Positions 1 to 13,114 are shown, counted from the stretch's first letter. The stretch is DNA of 64,000 nucleotides from Ctenosaura bakeri (GCA_948474755.1 CAOLHI010002132.1:124001-188000); one strand, 5' to 3'. The notes: generated by a model from the letters alone, not told the origin. Numbers and translations are program-made.

Positions 1-308
1 AAATGGGGAACTAGCCTTGGGAGCACCCTCTCTGGAAGAAATTCTCTTCTTGCTTAATCATGATTAAGGGAGTCATTGGTGCTTCTGTTAACTGGGAGAA
101 AGGCTAATATGTGATATAGCCACTGTTCTTTTACAATGCCTATCAGTGTTCCATCTGAGCAGCAAAGTAACCAATGGATATGGATGACTTCCTGTGTTTT
201 ATCTTGCATGTCACAGGCTGGGGATAGGTATTTAGATTCTGTCTAGTTTGTCTGCCTTTCAGGAAGTTTTTTGTTTTGTTTTGTTTTTGTTTGTATTTTT
301 TTTTGGTC

Positions 309-391
309 AGGGCAGGAAATATGCAGCCCTCTAGATGCTGTTGGACTACAACTCTTTGATTCCTTCCCACTGGCTACAATGGCTATTATTA
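309..391 (-). repeat. Short DNA-transposon fragment (TTGGACTACAACTC type)
   Basis: The fragment contains the words GCAGCCCTCTAGATG and TTGGACTACAACTC. They recur in diverged form near 29.7/30.2, 46.6, 48.4 and 49.5 kb. This looks like a common reptile non-autonomous hAT-like repeat. The ends are degraded and orientation is arbitrary. Confidence 0.4.
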
Positions 392-448
392 ATCAGAAGA
401 GGACCATTGAGCTGTGGGTCATGTTACCAGTCATGATTTCCCATCTGT

Positions 449-566
449 GAGCCAGCACGGTGTAGTAACTTGAAGTATTGGGCTAGGTCTCCAGGAACCC
501 AGAGACCAGTCACAGAAACCTGTTGGGTGACCTTGGAAAAGTCATGCCCTCTCAGCCTCCTTAGAA
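449..566 (+). repeat. tRNA-derived SINE, 3'-truncated
   Basis: It begins with GAGCCAGCACGGTGTAGTA, the same 5' head as the copies at 26685, 47414 and 49813. It continues through the 'gggtgaccttgg...agtcatgccctctcagcctcc' region. The B box is badly decayed and the Bov-B-like tail is missing. Confidence 0.6.
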
Positions 567-607
567 TACATTCCTTAAATCAGGATCTAAATTTGTGGTT
601 TTGAATC

Positions 608-971
608 TGGGATGTAAATCTTCACTGATTTCATTCTTGCAGGGAAGAATGAACAGTTTCAATGTTTTCTCCCTAGTGGGTAAGATTTTGCAGAATTTTT
701 GGTATTTTTTTTTCTTTGAGACCTTTTTTGCAAAAAGATCCATGTTTGCTTAAAAAAAAACCCAAAACATTTTGTACAAAATATGTGTTGGTGTAAAGTC
801 CCTCAGATTTTCTCCAAAATATGTTTTTAATGATGTAAATTGAAAAAAGGGTACTGGTTCTTTCCCTCTTCCTTAGAGTGAAACATCTTACCAAGGTTCA
901 TAATTTTTTTTTCCAGTGGACTTTCTTTCCTACTGAGATGAGAAAAATTGCAAACATTCTTTACATCCCTG
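608..971. repeat. AT-rich terminal-inverted-repeat element, family X copy 1
   Basis: The left end CTGGGATGTAAA and right end CTTTACATCCCTGG are inverted repeats about 360 bp apart. The interior is T-rich with TTTTGTACAAAA-type words, shared loosely with copies near 16.1-16.6 and 56.5-56.9 kb. There is no coding potential and no clear flanking duplication. The TIR resembles hAT ends (CAGGG-TG), but that class is inference. Confidence 0.4.
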
Positions 972-1719
972 GTGTGAAGGGAGCTTCAGAGCCTTGATTA
1001 AGCCAGCCTTTCTTACTCAAGTGTCCATTGCAAAACAAATCACACGTACAGCATTGAGTGTTGAACCCTTAGTGATGAAAATTTTAGAGAAGCTGGAAGA
1101 ATAATTCACAAAAAAATATCCTGGAGGCTACCCAACTACACAATCACTCTGGATTTGTCTTGAGCCACTGGATTCCATCCCTTGATTACTCCTTGCTTTT
1201 ATTTCTACACATGTGTAATATCTCCTCTTGTGTTAATTATTAAACAGGGTTTAATGATGAGAAATGTTGCAAGATGTGCCACGCCCATACTGACAAGACT
1301 TATTTCTGTTCATGCTGCTGTTTGGGGGAGATAAGTGGTATTTAACTGTGCAGCACAGTTGACTGGCAAGTTCCACTGGCAGTTTCTGGGAGATATTCAT
1401 TATAATATCAAGCCATGCTGTGAGATTTCTTTTCTTTCCTTGATTTTAGCTGTATGAAAGTTAATTGTGAGGGGTTGCAGTATTTTCTGACATACACCTG
1501 CTTTTCTGTGTGTAGTTACAGGAGTCTTAGTGAGAGGCTCATAGCACCATACATCTGTATTAAGCTTCTTTTTTTAAGTACATCTGGCAACATATCATTG
1601 GTGTGTGTTTCAGCCACTGGTTTGTTACTTCACTTGCTTCTCTAGTTTGGAAGCAAAATGCCACAGTTCCTTGTACAGTTGTTGTCAGGGTAGCACTAGG
1701 TAGCTCCTCAGAACATGTG

Positions 1720-2165
1720 CAGAGTGCTGACAGGGCAGTGACATCCAGCTGCAATCAAGCGGCTCCAGGCAGGCCAAAAAGTTCCAGAGATTAACTCAGG
1801 GCTATTTATTTAGTTAAGCACACTGAGGTTAAAGTTAGGGCTTCTGGCAACATGCCAGGGAGCAATAAATAACACAGGAACAATAAATCAGCAGGTAAAA
1901 ACACAAACTGGCAGCATGTCTAGATATATTCCAGAAATCAGTCAGCAGAACAGCATGACCACCAGGAATTGACCCAAATGGTAAAGTACAGTGCCATGCC
2001 CAAGCCTTTTTAAGAGCTTAACATCAACCCAGACCCTATGGGGTGATCCAATCACATTTACAGCAGGCAGCCTTCTCACGTTGGTGCTTAGTGATGAGGT
2101 GAGACCTTCCGAGGCTGGCTAGCCAAAACATTTTTGCAGCTGCACTCAGGGTCACATCACCTCAT
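1720..2165 (-). mobile_element. Possible solo LTR, minus strand
   Basis: Read on the minus strand, the stretch has a TTAAAAAG box and a later AATAAATAG, with TG...CA-like limits. No flanking duplication and no internal retroelement sequence were found, so this is only a shape-based suggestion. Confidence 0.22.
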
Positions 2166-2815
2166 TCTTGCTGTCCACTTAGAAAAACCTTTATGCACTC
2201 ACATTGGATGCCTCAACAGTTGCTAGAGACAGACTGTTTTTCTCTCTCATGTACTCAACTATGGAACATTTTCTTTCCCAATGGCTGGGACGTGAGACAG
2301 GGCCTGAGATGGCAATAGTACAGTCTCCTTGCATTTTAGGCCAGCTGCTTTATGCCCTATCAGGAGGAAGAGAAGAAGGAGTTGGTGGTGGCAGTGAGAC
2401 AATGACCAGGTTTTGGCCTTAATATACACCAGCTCTTTGAATCGCTTGCATGCAGCATTCACATGTATGCTCAAAAGAGAGCAGGGAGGCAAATTGTGCT
2501 TACAACACTGTGAGATTGTCTTTAATGTCTGGTGGCCTTCTCCCTTTTCATGCACCAAAATGAAATGTCTTCCCAAAGTAGTTTGATCCTTCTTTATACT
2601 GATCACATAATAGGAATTTCTAGGTGACTTTATCTGCTGTACTGAAACACATACCTTTTCCTCAGTCCTTCCTTTAAACTTTTCAAACAGGCTGAATTTT
2701 CACTGGAGGTTTTTATTTGCTGCAATAAGTCTGACTTTCATCCAGAACCTGAATATGAGTTGTACCACTCCCCCTCCGCAGTCTTGACAACACAAGCTTT
2801 ACCTTTTATTTTCAG

Positions 2816-2944
2816 TGCATAAAAGACCTCTGTTTGTTGCTGCTTAACCAGTCCCTGAAGTTGCCATCCCTGAAGCTGCTTGTGGAAAGCGAAGATCAAG
2901 ATCTTCATTTTGTGGCACTAGAGCAGATAACAGCTCTTTCAAAG
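2816..2944 (+). CDS. NBAS: NBAS penultimate coding exon (43 codons)
   Basis: NBAS is a large subunit of the NRZ (NBAS-RINT1-ZW10) tethering complex at the ER, used in Golgi-to-ER transport; it also acts in nonsense-mediated decay. The exon is bounded by TTTTCAG and GTATGA. It is exactly 129 bp and phase 0 at both ends. It encodes CIKDLCLLLLNQSLK...FVALEQITALSK. The segment ALEQITA followed, after splicing, by VDDSNCDSELLSLLLD matches what I recall of the vertebrate NBAS C-terminus. The reading frame is open, with no damage. Its distance to the next exon (14.7 kb) suits a gene known for very long introns. The alternative, a processed copy, is ruled out by the splice sites. Confidence 0.82.
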
Positions 2945-3392
2945 GTATGAGGAGTTGAATTAACCATCCTTCCTCATTTCAGGTGATAAATTAGCTCTTT
3001 TATCTTCATGTAGGAAGCCAGGTCTCTTGAGCGTGTTATCATTATTATAACTTTCCTAAGCTTTTGTGTGTATAATCTGCAGGGCCATAGGGCTAGGCAG
3101 TTCTTTTTCTATGCTCAAGGTGATTAAAACTAACAATCTTTTTAAATATTATTATTATTTTGCATTATCTGTCTAACCAGTTATTTATTCAAGTAACAGA
3201 AAACCTTCTATATCAGCGTCACGCTTCAGTTGTTTGTTTTACTTTATGCTTTAGCCATTAATACAGTATAACCTAGAATCCATTCAACCTGAGGAATACG
3301 TGCCCAGGGTTGACTGTAGAGTTTTCCTGTGTATATGGCAACCTGTGTGATTGATGGTAATTAAATTACTGATGTCCAAAGTAACAGTTCTG

Positions 3393-3573
3393 ATAGGTTG
3401 TTGTGGGTTTTCTGGGCTTTGAGGCCATGTTCTATTAGTATTTTCTCCTGACATTTCTCCTGCATCTGTGGCTGGCATCCTCTGAAGATGCCAGCCACAG
3501 ATGCAGGTGAAACGTCAGGAGAAAATACTAATAGAACACGGACTCAAAACCCAGAAAACCCACAACAACCTAT
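3393..3573. repeat. Long foldback made of two head-to-head copies of a repeat end
   Basis: The two arms, about 88 bp each, are near-identical inverted copies centred at about 3483. Each carries GTTGTGGGTTTTCTGGG, TATTAGTATTTTCTCCTGAC and CACAGATGCAGG. The right arm reads GATGCCAGCC then GAAACGTCAGGAG. This is a phrase I associate with Penelope-like element ends in reptiles; that assignment is from memory. Reading frames on both strands here are by-products of the repeat. Confidence 0.6.
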
Positions 3574-5439
3574 GGATTCTGGCCATGAAAGCCTTCAACT
3601 TTACATTGACAGTTCTGGCATTGCAAAATGTGGTAATTCCTCTTTTTAAAAAAATGGAGGGACAAAAGAAAAGAAAAGCTCCAGGCTTAACTTGGAGCTT
3701 TGTAACCAGGTTTAAAGAATGGTCTGTGCATTCAGCTCTTGCTGAATATTTGCCATGGTCATGTTTTAAAGCTGAAAGTGGTAGTTTAGGAGATTTGGCA
3801 TTTCCCTTCCCAAAACACCTTTTTGTTTCAAACCTGTCTCCCCTCCCACCCCACTCTCCAAACCCCACCACCACTGTTGTGTCCACAGTCACATAGGTGG
3901 TTCTTCTGGCCTTTCACACTCCACCACCAAAATGTGCCACCAAAGTGGCAGCAAAACTGTGCAGCCTGTGCTGGATTGAGGGGTTCCAGTATGCTCCACC
4001 TCATCATCTGAGTTGTCATCCACCTATTCTCTACACTTATTAGAGTTTTTGGAGGAAGGATAGTGTAAATAATTACCGGTAAATGTGGTTCTCCTAACCA
4101 TTATAGGTTACCATTTTGGTAATGTCCCTAACATGCATGGCCCAAAAAGAAGTAGAAGGAGAGGGGAAGCAATTGGGATCCAGTGAGCACTGCTTTCTAT
4201 TTCACTGTGCTAAACAGACATGAGTTTCCAGCACTGCAGTGAATAAAGACAGTGGGTGGTAGCACAACTGAAAAGGTATATGGACTATTCCCACCAAGAC
4301 AGCAGAAGTTTACGTATACTGGTTTAATTATTTGCATAACTTACAGCCATAATATGTGAGTACAAAATATATTCTTACTGTGTGTATCTTTCTGTTTTTG
4401 TTTTTGTTTTGTTTCTGTTTCTGCTTTGTCCTGCTTTTGTGTTTATTTTTTTTATTTTTTTTGCTTGCCAAATTCAGTTCCCATTTACATTAAGCAGGAA
4501 ATTCATAACTAGCATCTGGAAAGCCAAATCAGAGCCTATTGATTTCCTTGACACAGAGCTAGCACAGCTCAGAACCATGGCTTTGCAAGAGGAAATGCAG
4601 TGCTCGCTTGCTGATCCAATGTATTATTTAGCCATTCGTTGTATGATGCTGACAGCTTTATGGATGTTTACATTTAAAAGAATGATGCTTGGAAGTGCTG
4701 ATACTAGGAATTCAGCTGCAGTTGTCTGCAATAAAAGAAACAGCTTCTTTTGCAAGCATCTCCAAAATTGCAGAACCCTCATGTTGGTGTTACATAAACT
4801 GCCGCAAACTGCCAATTCCATCTTTCCTCCTCATCAGAAATAACTAGGCCTTTTCCAGCAGTGAATATGGCGTATGAATAATTGAAGTGAAGTTAGTGTT
4901 GCTTGTTTAATTGGTTTGTCTGTTGCAGTAGGATATAATGTTGGCTTTTAAGGTTTCTCTGAAGCAAAAGGATGGAGAGTAGGTGTTGGTAATAGTGGTT
5001 TCAATCAGCTGGCAACATTTAATATTAACAGTGTGTCTTTGAATAATGTTGTGGCTTCCAAATTACACATCTCCCTGTGCAAACAACTAGTACTTGGTTA
5101 ATCTCTAGGGACCTCAGCCAAATTTACTGCTTCTAGAAAGTCTATTTACATGTTTGTCCTGCTTTTTTATTTTTATTTTTTAAAAAAAGCATTTCAGTTG
5201 AGAAATCAAACGAGGCTGAAATTCTAAATATTAAAAAATTACACTAACATAATAGCTGTTTGTCAAAATAACAGCAATTTATTTAACAGTATCAATTAAT
5301 ATTTCAATATTTGCCTGTTGAGACTAACTTTAACCTGATACATGTTTTATTACTTCTGCATAAATCTTACTTATTTGAGTATATGACATTTTTCATGAAC
5401 TAATTGATATTAGTAATTTCATTGATATACAGTTGTTAT

Positions 5440-5745
5440 GTGCTGACAACTTGCCAGGGCTTCACTGTTGTGCAAGCAGGCAGACAGCAGCAACTAGCAA
5501 GCAGTGTTTGTAAAAAGCAGTTTAGGTTTGTAGCAAGTCCTGAGCAACTGAGTCAGAATTTACCAATAGTCCAGAAAGGGACTATCCAAAAGCCAAATCT
5601 GTAGTCCAAGCAATGGTCCAAGGAGCATGAGCAAGGAGTACAGGAGTCAGCAAGGTTGTCACCATTGATGGAGCCAGTAGATTCCAGCAGCTTTTCTGCT
5701 ATCTTGACCTCCGGTTATATAGCCTCAGTGTCTTCCTGTATAAAC
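5440..5745 (-). mobile_element. LTR-like remnant, minus strand
   Basis: On the minus strand it has GCTATATAAC as a TATA-like box. Pyrimidine-rich 'cttggaccattgcttggac' wording follows, typical in style of squamate Gypsy LTRs. No second LTR or coding region is attached. Confidence 0.3.
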
Positions 5746-7590
5746 ACTGCTAGAAGAATGGTCTCTCCCTTTGTTGTAAAATAGAAATTCAGAAGACAGA
5801 TGGATAATACAAATAATCTTTTATCTATTCTATTTAAAGAGAAAAATAGCAAGTGATATATTTATATAAAGATAATATACAAAAGGGGAAAACATAGTAA
5901 AAAAAGGTTAAAATGAACAAAAGCAATATAAGCAAGTAAAAATAGAAAAAATACAAAATATATCAAACTACAAAATACCACGATGAAGCAGGATCAAACA
6001 GGATACAAAGACAAATGGCAGCAACAGCAGATAAACTCACTAAAGAAAAACACTAACCTTATAGAGGCTTCACAGGTGCTGCAAATAACATTTACAGCTG
6101 AAGGTCCTTTCTGTCTCACTAATACACAATTAACCCTATAACGATTGAAGTTTTAAGTCTTGTCTATATTCCAACACCCTTTTCCCACCTGCACTGGCTG
6201 CTGTTAAGGATTGTCCCTCTCATGTCTCTAGGCTGTAGTTGTTCAGAAGAGTCCTGTCTGGATCCTGAGGCAAAGCCATGACAAAGGTAGTAGATTGCAA
6301 GGATTGCTTAAAGGGCAAAACTCTGCAAATACAGGAGGAAAAAGTTAAAATGCTTGGTTGCAATCACTCAAGAATTTTGCATGTCTAGTGTATTGTGTTA
6401 AAAACGTCAGACTAATTAGTTGCCTGAACCATATCCCATGCCACTCCGTAAGGTATCATGCAAACTGAGGTGATGCATCCCAAAACTGTGGTGCATCTCT
6501 TTTGATATTTCTTGGTCAAGCTTAGATGGCAAAAGGGTTCCACAACTCTGGCCTGGACACAGGGGGATTGTTCCACTGATGGAAGTGATTTGGTCATCAG
6601 AAAAAGGAGTGATTCTCCCCACATGGAAAACTCACTTGGAAACTCAGAACATAATCCATTGGGGTGAAGAACACACTGGACCGGATTTTTGGTGGAAAAT
6701 ACAGAGGACTGTGGTGGGAGGACAAGAAAGTTATATTGTACTAGTGGATGGGTGCTAGTGTGACATTGAATTTAGGCCTCCGTAGATCACACACAGCAAT
6801 TAGAGTGCCGTGACTCAGATATTTAGTTGCCAGTTTAGTCACCTGTAAGGTCAGACCTTTCAACAAACTGATTTGATTAAACCCACTTTCATTTTTTTAT
6901 TCTTTTTAGATGTGAATCAAACTCGCCCTTTTATTCATGCTGTTAGGCACATGCAGCTATTCTTTGAGAGATACAGATGGATAAGTGACTGAACAGCAGA
7001 AATACCCTGTGCACAGGGTCGGTATGCTCAGAATAAATTAGGGATGCTGTGAAGGAAGGCTGGAACATGCCTAACATTTTATCACATAATATCTCTTCCA
7101 GCTATCACCAACTTTTATCCCTTCCATAAAATGTCATGTCTACACAAAACCTATCAAAGATTTTTATTTGTTATTTAAAAAAAATCAAGACCACTTTCAT
7201 CTCAAGCTAACATAAAAATCATTGCTGTGAATAGGGCACTTCACATAGTAGTTTATATTCATTGCTGGAGTACTGAAGGTTATCTTTGACACAGTTGGTT
7301 TGTTTTCCAATCAAATTTATAAATATAAAGGAGTACATTTAGAAAATGAAAATTAAGCTGGTCATGTGGATTTCTTGTACTGTTAATAAGCTAAAATAAC
7401 AATTACACAGTCCTCAAATATAATTCTTTTTCCTTCTGCAGAAATAATGTTTCCTGAGCAAACTACTTCATGCCATTTCTTCCTTTGGGGAAAATGTGTT
7501 TGGTTTTTTTTAACCCCATAATGCTTTTGTTCATAAGCCTTCTTTTTCAAGTCAGGGACAGATTTATTTCTGCATGATTCTTTTGCACTA

Positions 7591-7760
7591 ATGATAATAA
7601 TAATGATATTTATTTCTATCCCACCTCTCCACATGGATCGAGGCGGCGGACAACATTTAATACATTAAAAACATTAAAAAACATACCCAATCCTCCCCAC
7701 CCACCCACCAATCCACCTAAAACCAACCCCCTAAAACACACAACAATCAATCAACTATTA
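7591..7760 (-). repeat. LINE 3'-end fragment with (ATA)n tail, minus strand
   Basis: An AT-repeat run is followed by TTTATTTCTATCCCACCTC and ATGGATCGAGGCGGC. The copy at 53520-53690 has the same order, again next to an (AAT)n run. The repeat run would be the 3' tail of a 5'-truncated LINE lying on the minus strand. Confidence 0.5.
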
Positions 7761-8039
7761 AAGGAACAGCAAGACAATTGATGGGAGTCGATGGAAATGC
7801 TAGTCTTGGTTTAAACTGGTAAAGAAAGCAAATTATCAATTACAGTCCCAAATGTTTCCCAATTTCTATGGCTTAGCCATGCAGCAACACATCCTAACTG
7901 GTGCTGCAATGGAGACTCTGTGTTAGGGCTGGAGTCATAGTGACTCCAGCCCTGCATATCTCTTCTCAAGTATTTTTCTGTGTTTGTGCATTTACTGTCT
8001 TTATACCTAACCAGTTCGGTACCATTATTGATCGTTGTT

Positions 8040-10990
8040 GATTTATTTGTTTATTGAATTTATGCCCTACCTTTCTCCCAAGATGGGATTCAAGGCAGCT
8101 TACAATAATTGTAAAAAATTTAACTAAAACATTTTTTTACAAAAAAATTTAAGAGAGTTAAACAACAATGTTATAACATTATTAAAAGCAGTTAAAACAC
8201 TAAAACATATTTAAAACATTATTAAATATGATGAAAAATACAGCATATCACCTTACACACACACAAAACGGCTCCATAAATTAAAATTCAAAGGCCTACC
8301 TGAATAAAAACATCTTAATCTACTGGAGGAAGGAGAGCAGAGAGGAGGCCAACCAGACCTCCTGTGGAAGGCAGTTCCACAGCCTGGGAGCAGTCATGAA
8401 GAACTCTCTCTCCCAAGTCCTTACTGATCACTCTTGCAAAGCTGGTGGGACTGAGAGAAAGCCTTCCCCTGCAGATCTTAAAGCTTACATTGGCTTGTAT
8501 AAGGAGATACAGTCTTTCAAATACTCTAGACTCAAGCCATGTGGGGCTTTAAAGGTCAGAAACAGCACTGCATGGAAACAGACTGGTAATCAATGAAGCT
8601 ATTTCAACAGGGGCATCACATGATCTCCTGTACCAGCCTGGCCAACAGCCTACCATTTTGGACCCACTGAAATTTCCAGACATTTCCAAAGGCAGCCCCA
8701 CGTAGAGTGTGTTACAATAGTCCAAATGGGATGTAATCAAGGGGAGTGTCACCATAGCCAGATCTGACTTCTCAAGGAATAGGCACAGCTGGCACACCAA
8801 TTTTAACTGTGTAAATGCACTCCTGGCCATAGCTGAAACTTGGGCATCCGGGCTCAGATCTGAGTCCAGGAGCACACCCAAGCTGTGAACCTGAGATTTC
8901 ATAGTGAGTGTAATCCTATCCAGCATATGTTGACTCCTTATTCTCTGATCTACCTTCCCATTAACTCAGAGCACCTCTATCTTGTCTAGATTAATTTTCA
9001 GTGCGTTCACACTCATCCAATCCACTATTGATAGCAGACACTGGGTTAGTACAGAAACAGCTTCCTTGGAATTGGATAGAAAGGAAAGATAGAGTCTGTC
9101 ATCAGCATACTGATGACACTGAGTCCCCAAACTCTGGGTGATCTGTCCCAGTGGTTTCATGTAAACATTAAAGACTTTCATGTAAATATGAAAGACTCCA
9201 CAGGATAGTGGCCATGGTATCAAACAGGCATCCCCAGCACCATTGTCTTAGTCCACCCCTCCAAGAAAGATCAGAGCCACTGTTAAACAGTGTTCCCAAG
9301 CCCCGTCCCAGAGGGGTCACCCAGAAGGATACAGTGGTTGATGGTACTGAAAGCTGCTGAGAGGTCCAGAAGAACTAACAGGGGCACACTCCCACTGTCT
9401 GGTTCCCTGTGTAGTTTATCCACCAAGGTGACCAAAGTTGTCTCTTTCCCATAGTCAGAGCTGAAGCCAGATTGAAATGTATCTAATCCATTTCATCCAG
9501 GAACCCCTAGACCTGGGAGGTTACCACATGCTGTAGTACCTTGCCCGAAAAGAGATCTTGGAGAATGGCTGATAGTTCTCTAGTATGGTGGGGTCCAGGG
9601 AGGATTTTTTTCAATAGTGGCCTCACCATAGCCTCTTTTAGACAAAATGGAAACCTGCCTTGCTCCAGTGAGGCATTCACTACTCCCATAACCCACTCAA
9701 CTAGTTCCACTGAGGCTGGTTTTAGGAATCAGGAAGGATATGGACCCAGTATGCACATGGTGGCTCTCACCCTTCCTGTCTGTATCTTCAGTTTGCACAA
9801 ATTGAAAAATATTGAATAACACAGGACAAGCAGGGGCCAAGATTACATCCACTGTACCTATATCAACTCCAGTACCCAAGTCAGAGTGGCTGTAAGCAGT
9901 TTTATCTGCAAAGTGCTGTGTAGATTCTTTACAGCAGGCTGCCAAGTGGTTTCCATACTGCTTTTGTGGGGCAGAATGTAAAAGGGCCCTGACCCCTTGA
10001 GATAGCTCTGCTGGACCATACTGTGCGCATACAGTAGTGAAAGTGAAGAAGGTTTTTGTTGGTGCCACCACTGCCATAGGCTTTGTAATAAGTTCTAGAC
10101 TATTTTCAGTCAGCCTCGCTCTGAGTCTTCTGCCACTGTAACTCTAATCTTTATCCCATTCATTTAATTTCCACCAGCTTCCTAGTGAAACAAGGTGCTT
10201 GTTCCACTCTGTGGGATGCTTAGGACATATCCAATCTATTGCCCTGGCCATTTCCCTGTTCCAGAGATCAGACAAGGCTTCAACAGAATACCAGCCAAGG
10301 CAACAGGAAGCTTCCTAAGAAGGATCAGGATTCCATCCAAATCTATAAGCCTATTGGTATGGACCATCTTAATTGGCCCTCTACTGCTGCAGAGGCTTTG
10401 AGCTCCAGTGAGCCTAAACCACATCAGATAGTGATCTGTCCATGACAACGAACCTATAGAAAATTTTCCACCCCCAGATCACTAACATCCTCCTCCACAC
10501 AGAAAATTAGGTCCAGAGTGTGTCCTGCAATGCAGATAGCACCAGATTCTATTTGGGACAGACTCATGGAGGACATGAAGTTTTGAGCAGCTCCTGACAG
10601 AGAGGTCTCTACATAGATGTTGAGGTCCACCAGCACAGCTAGCCGAGGGGACTCTAACCAGAATCCCTATTTTGTCCTGGTCACTCACCTTTAAGTATGC
10701 ACATTCAGAACCTAGCAAACTGTGAGACAGGGTATCTGGTATAGGAGATGGAATCCTGATAAACTACTGCTACTCTGTCTCCCCACTCCATAGAAAATCC
10801 AGATGGACAAGGTTGGGAGAGATAGCACCCCTTCCCTAACTTCATCCAATGGGGTCTCTGTAATGCAAACCAGGTTGACATGACCCCTGAGCAGGTCTTG
10901 GGTCAAAGTGTTTTTCCATTGACTGTAGCCCCTATCATAACTGGAAGCATTTTTTATTTTATTTTTCTTCTCCATATGGTGCGAGTGCAA
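8040..10990 (-). mobile_element. Decayed L2/CR1-type LINE, minus strand
   Basis: An old non-LTR retrotransposon covering most of a single-ORF pol, broken by stops and frameshifts. In minus-strand order: endonuclease pieces near 10960-10700, then one near 10636-10454 ending in a LAGHTLDL-like phrase (here IAGHTLDLIF), then RT pieces. The RT core HQYADD is at about 9110. WMSVNALKINLDKIEVL follows at 8966-9020, and VHSLGVLLDSDLSPDAQV plus LDYCNTLYVGLPL at 8926-8680. The 3' UTR contains 'ttatgccctacctttctcccaa' at 8060-8090, and the 3' end abuts a T-rich tail at 8040. The YADD RT and this C-terminal phrase are typical of the L2/CR1 clades. It is clearly dead. The 5' limit at about 10990 is approximate. 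Confidence 0.8.
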
Positions 10991-13114
10991 CTAATGCTAA
11001 TCACTTAGCCTTCATAGTTCATTTTTGCATGACTGCTAATTTTCTCTGTAATTTACCTAGTATGGTTTCAGGCTGCATACATGAGAACTGGGTTATTTTC
11101 TTAAAGAGTAATTCTGTACAACAAGATAAGCACTACACACCTGAATGTGTCTTCCTTTGCCTACAACTGTCCCACCTCTGGACTTGCTGGACATTTATTC
11201 AGAGTAGACCCATGACTGTATGATCATTAACTAGTGAAAAAACCAAGGATCAGTTATGCTTACTGAGCTATGGTCTGGTTCAAACACTGAAATTATGACT
11301 CAGTTCAGAGCTTCAGCCTTGTGTACTTCTCTCTATGCAACACTGAAGAGGAGATCAGAACTTTCCACTTCCATTTTAGATTTGTCACAGTTTTGTATTT
11401 CATCTGCTCTCTTAACTATGCTGAATCCTAACTACAGTTAGAAGAAGAGTTTAACATTGTAGGTTATAGTTTAAGGTTGTTTAGTTTCCGCTAGCTATAG
11501 GTATTTGTGGGGTTGGGAGGGATTCAGCAAAATAGCAAACTAGGGATAATGTGAAACAGAGATGAAAAGATTCCAAACCCCTCCTCATAGTTGTGCTTGG
11601 AGGAGAGGAGCACATAAACCCACCCCTTTGCATCCCATTCATGTAATTTTAAACTATGTGCTAGCACTATATTCAGATCAGCCCCATGAGTATTGGATTG
11701 TTCAGTTCAGGCATTCCACCCAACACATGTCTCCAGTGGGCCTAAAAATGGAAAAGGCACACCCTGTGGACACAGGATTCACTGTCCAGTCAAATCTCGC
11801 ATCCTTATTCATAGGTTGATCTTAATCTGAACCGGCACTATAGCTAATAACATTATTGGTAGAATAGGCTGCATACATTTTATTTTATGTGCTGTTGTAT
11901 AAAAATGATGTTATGCAACTGAGTTTTTAATGCAAGGACAATCCTTCAAGAATTGAACAATAGGCTTAAAAACTCATTTAGAACAATCCTCCACTTTCAT
12001 TGTTTAACTGGATTATCTTTTGTTCAGCTCATTATGGTGATGGCTGTTTGCTTTGATAAATCTGTACAATCAAACCTAAAGTGAATGTGTCTTCCCACTG
12101 GAAAACTTAAAATGTTTTTAGTAGAGTTGCTTAAGACCATTGCCACACAGGTAAGGGAAGGGCTTGTATCTATTAATGTTCTAACATGATTTCTCTATTA
12201 ATTGTTTTAATATCTTGAAAGATACACTAAATGTTTGTGCCTTATTTTGCATTCCATTCAGCCTGTCTTCTGTTGCTGCAATCTTGTTTTCTTCTTAAAG
12301 GGTTATTTGGTTATTTTCCTTAGGAGGGGGTTTATCAAATAAGAACCAGACTGCGGAGCATATTCATCACAGGAGAGCAACCTGGCTCTGCCTGCTGAGC
12401 ATCTTTCAGGTTCCCCTGCCAACAGGTAGAAAGAAAAATGGAGATGACTGCAGTCTCTCTCCCTCCCTGTCCCCTGTGGCATGTAGGGGAGTGGAAGGAG
12501 CAGCCACAGAGTCTCTTACTGCTTAATGCTTTTCTTGGCAGTTAATTTTACCCAAAAACTGCAGTAGGTCCACTTTAAAAAAAAAAATAGCTCCCAGAAT
12601 ACTATAACGGCTATGGAGACTTTTCCAAGCTCTGATTTTACCTTAGGGAATGTAACAGGGGTGAAAAGAGATTATAGTGAATAAGGTAGGAGGGGGGCAA
12701 CTGCAGCTTCCATAATCCCTCAACATTGGCTATACTGTTTAGGATTGATTGGATTTGTAGACTAAAAACATCTGGAAGTCCACAGTTGAGCATTCTTCCC
12801 CTAAGAGACAAGCAGAAATGGACAATGAACTGCCCAACTCCTCCTCTTCCATGTGTATTTAACCATGATTCTCTCTGTCTTGTGGTTGACAGGAGGGAGC
12901 TTTGTCAATTGCTAGACAGTAGAACTAGGCTGTGGCTCATATGATGTGTGCCATTTGAATCCTGTGCAGGAACATAAATCCAGCTTAACTCACTTTCCTC
13001 TTTATGCTGCTTACTGGAAACATGATCATCATTTCATGTTTCTGGGGGGATTTGGGTTTTTTATTTTTTAAAAAGCAAATAAATACCTTAGTACATCTGT
13101 TCATTTTCTGAAAT

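Larger units (their letters stand above)
1..2815 (+). other. NBAS: NBAS intron, 3' part
   Basis: This is non-coding sequence upstream of the first recognisable NBAS exon. It ends in a normal acceptor, a T-rich tract followed by TTTTCAG at 2809-2815. It contains old repeat fragments, listed separately. Between about 972 and 1719, and between 2166 and 2815, I see no gene or repeat that I recognise. Confidence 0.7.

Noticed and set aside
4382..4843. 153-codon plus-strand frame in the NBAS intron
   Set aside because: The first third is a T-rich simple sequence (VFVLFLFLL...). The rest shows no domain, and no splice sites or conservation signal support a gene.
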